Position numbers and translations under genes: made by a program. 47,500 nucleotides of DNA from Paracoccus sp. S1E-3 (GTDB lineage: Bacteria; Pseudomonadota; Alphaproteobacteria; Rhodobacterales; Rhodobacteraceae). Below are positions 43,677 through 47,500 of this stretch, in pieces. The stretch is taken from assembly GCF_013868135.1 (NCBI RefSeq), contig NZ_JACEMU010000014.1, positions 1 to 47,500 on the forward strand, written 5' to 3'. The notes under the pieces were generated by a model. The model was not told the origin of the DNA. It saw only the letters and a program-made list of their open reading frames with translations, and did not search any database. Positions within the stretch are counted from its first letter, which is position 1, and every line of letters starts with the position of its first letter.

Positions 43677-43714
43677 CGATGCCGGACCTTGAATCTGAAG
43701 GAAAGGAAGCGGCC

Positions 43715-46186
<2,472 letters not shown>

Positions 46187-46239
46187 GCGTTCTGTCCGGC
46201 TTCCGCTATGGGGCCGGACCCAGCAACAGGAGATCTCCC

Positions 46240-46674
46240 ATGAATATTGGTCAGGCCGCGAAATCCTCGGGCGTGTCGGCGAAGATGATCCGCTATTATG
46301 AACAGACCGGGCTGATCCCGCCGGCGGATCGCCGCGCCTCGGGTTACCGCGATTATGCCGACACCGACGTGCATATGCTGCGCTTCATCCGCCGCGCCCG
46401 CGATCTGGGCTTCTCGGTGGCCGAGATCGGCGAGCTGCTGGGGCTGTGGCGGGACAAGGATCGCCACAGCGCCGATGTGAAGCGAATTGCCAGCGACCAT
46501 ATCGGCGCGCTGGAGGAAAAGATCCGCGACATGCAGGACATGGTGGCGACGCTGAGCGATCTGGTCGCCTCCTGCCGGGGCGATCATCGCGCGGAATGCC
46601 CCATCCTCGCCCGGCTGGAAACCGACCCGCCCGACGAGGACCTGACCGTCCTGCCGCGCAGGGGGGCGGTGTGA
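46240..46674 (+). CDS. cueR: CueR, MerR-family Cu(I)-responsive regulator
   Basis: The ATG at 46240 has CAGGAGA upstream and gives 144 aa. An N-terminal MerR winged helix (MNIGQAAKSSGVSAKMIRYYE) is followed by a dimerisation helix (about 75-110). The metal loop has Cys112 and Cys120 (CRGDHRAEC, CX7C), and Ser77 is present; these residues and numbers coincide with E. coli CueR, which selects +1 metal ions. It should activate the two promoters at 42867 and 43646. The gene is co-oriented with copA and may share its transcript. Confidence 0.93.
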   Translation: MNIGQAAKSSGVSAKMIRYYEQTGLIPPADRRASGYRDYADTDVHMLRFIRRARDLGFSVAEIGELLGLWRDKDRHSADVKRIASDHIGALEEKIRDMQDMVATLSDLVASCRGDHRAECPILARLETDPPDEDLTVLPRRGAV

Positions 46675-47024
46675 TCGGGCGAAATCGGGCCGATCCTGCG
46701 ATAGGAACGGATCAGCCTGCGGATGGATCGGCGATAGGCGCAGGATGTCCTTACCGCGTGCGACTCGTGCGTGCGGGCGGCGAATCGCGCCTCCAATCGG
46801 GGTCGAGGCGGATGGCGGGACGTCGACATCCAGGCCCTTCCAGCGATTCCCGCCTGTCTGTGCTGGGGTTTTTGCTGGTTTGGCCCTCGCGCAGTCCGGT
46901 CTTGCTCCTCGTGCTGATTCTCGAAATGGCCGCGCGGTCGAGGGAAATATCATCGGGCGCCGCAAAAATATATCATCAAAATCAATATGTTGTAAGATTG
47001 TTAAACAATTATGTCGGAATCCTC
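46675..47024. other. non-coding gap between cueR and the rrn promoter
   Basis: There is no convincing gene. An inverted repeat ATCCTGCG (46693-46700) / CGCAGGAT (46739-46746) lies after cueR and may end its transcript, although no T-run follows. From about 46955 to 47020 the sequence turns strongly AT-rich, with a palindrome ATTGTTAAACAAT at 46997-47009. This would suit an UP element or activator site for the rRNA promoter just downstream. Confidence 0.5.
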
Positions 47025-47053
47025 TTGCGGCTTTGTTTTTGTCGTCCTAGATA
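47025..47053 (+). promoter_or_regulatory. candidate rRNA operon promoter
   Basis: TTGCGG (47025-47030) and TAGATA (47048-47053) are spaced by exactly 17 bp and followed by a GC-rich discriminator (GCCGCTC). They lie about 430 bp before 16S and just after an AT-rich block. This is a typical rrn promoter layout. A TTGACA at 47268-47273 inside the leader has no matching -10 and is less likely. Confidence 0.6.
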
Positions 47054-47059
47054 GCCGCT

Positions 47060-47486
47060 CACCGAAACGGACTGGCGGGAACGCTGGGAGGGATCGGGGG
47101 GCCTTTGGGGGTCACGGAAGAAAAAGTTGAGATTGTGTCTTGACGGATTTGGATGTGGTTCTTAAGTAGGGCTTCTGCTTCGGGAACGGGGCGACAATCT
47201 TTGGAGCATCGGCTTTGACGGCGCCGGAAGTAAGGGCGCGGTTGGGGTTGTTTTGCTTCGCTGCTATTTGACATTGTGACGTATACTTGAAGAGATATGC
47301 GGGCGGTTTGGTCGATACGACCGGAAGACCTGTATATCGGCCTACTAGGGGCTTGCCCCGATGATGTAGGTGTCAGCTTCACTGTTTGGCGGTTCTACGG
47401 AAGTAGGAACGACAAGCAGAAGCATCCTTCCTTCAGGGGAAGGATGATGTGCAAGGTCTTTCTGTCAAGGACATCTTCGGATGTTT
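47060..47486 (+). ncRNA. rRNA operon leader (pre-16S 5' region)
   Basis: This stretch lies between the candidate start point and the mature 16S end. It contains two clear hairpins close to 16S: a 9-10 bp stem CATCCTTCC / GGAAGGATG (47423-47446), and ACATC-TTCG-GATGT (47471-47484), a cUUCGg tetraloop ending three bases before 16S. These are probably processing or antitermination structures. I could not identify boxA with confidence. Reading frames inside the leader are taken as spurious. Confidence 0.6.
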
Positions 47487-47500
47487 CAACTTGAGAGTTT
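47487..47500 (+). rRNA. rrs: 16S ribosomal RNA, 5' end only
   Basis: The final bases CAACTTGAGAGTTT equal the first 14 nt of alphaproteobacterial 16S rRNA; AGAGTTT at 47494 is the beginning of the conserved position-8 (27F) site. The gene continues beyond the window. Confidence 0.88.

Noticed and set aside
43610..43714. Upstream in-frame start extending CopA to 858 aa
   Set aside because: It would start before the predicted transcription start of the CueR promoter (about 43683), so it could not be translated from that message.
46745..47050. 101-codon plus-strand frame before the rrn promoter
   Set aside because: There is no ribosome site, the composition is arginine/proline-rich, and it runs through the AT-rich block and the promoter.
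47268..47300. TTGACA promoter-like site in the rrn leader
   Set aside because: No acceptable -10 lies at 16-18 bp spacing (TATACT is only 8 bp away), and the TTGCGG/TAGATA pair upstream is better.
47059..47382. 107-codon minus-strand frame in the rrn leader
   Set aside because: It lies within the rRNA leader and opposes strong transcription; no ribosome site or family motif.

Overview
The window reads as chromosomal DNA of a GC-rich alphaproteobacterium, most likely a Paracoccus-like member of the Rhodobacterales. The reasons are the uniformly high GC coding sequence, a TRAP transporter, a complete myo-inositol degradation cluster, an Fnr-type box, ATGA-coupled operons, and the last 14 bases, which match the 5' end of an alphaproteobacterial 16S rRNA gene. 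The genus is an inference. The window starts on the first base of an IS66-type left end and stops 14 bases into a 16S gene, so both edges lie in sequences that are normally repeated in a genome.

Layout. (1) 1-3167: an intact IS66-family element with tnpA, tnpB, tnpC and a translationally coupled passenger gene. (2) 3276-5370: three co-oriented genes that look like an orphan type VI-style effector cassette: a protein made of two copies of one helical domain, a signal-less CHAP/NlpC-like peptidoglycan amidase, and an exported (probably lipoprotein) candidate immunity protein. (3) 5570-20430: a LacI-type regulator with palindromic operators, a CUT2 sugar ABC transporter with two paralogous binding proteins, and inositol catabolism genes (iolH, iolG, a TIM-barrel isomerase, a second dehydrogenase, iolC fused to DUF2090, iolD, iolE, a 75-aa membrane protein, iolB). 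Together these would take inositol to malonate semialdehyde and DHAP; the malonate semialdehyde dehydrogenase is not in the window. (4) 20454-25616: an OmpR/HisKA two-component system divergent from a GT39 / GT2 / GtrA lipid-linked glycosylation operon.

(5) 26037-38312: a MalT-like LuxR regulator followed by a same-strand catabolic cluster: TauD-type dioxygenase, BKACE (DUF849), small alpha/beta hydrolase, quinone oxidoreductase, acyl-CoA ligase, a short cysteine-rich ORF, a TRAP transporter (DctP-Q-M) and a YeiH-type exporter. The substrate is not evident; an organosulfonate or a quaternary-amine acid are possible. This is the best candidate for an undescribed pathway. (6) 38313-42827: an AT-rich regulatory region with a perfect Fnr box in class II position, then an arginine-decarboxylase/antiporter pair (adiA-adiC type) closed by a terminator. 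(7) 42867-46674: copper resistance, with a CopZ-like chaperone, a DUF305 protein, a P1B copper ATPase and CueR; two near-identical CueR-type promoters and one extra operator-like site are visible. (8) 46675-47500: a non-coding stretch with a likely rrn promoter, a leader with two strong hairpins, and the first 14 nt of 16S rRNA.

No tRNA gene, CRISPR array or prophage structural gene was seen. Many long reading frames antisense to real genes are GC-composition shadows and are not annotated.
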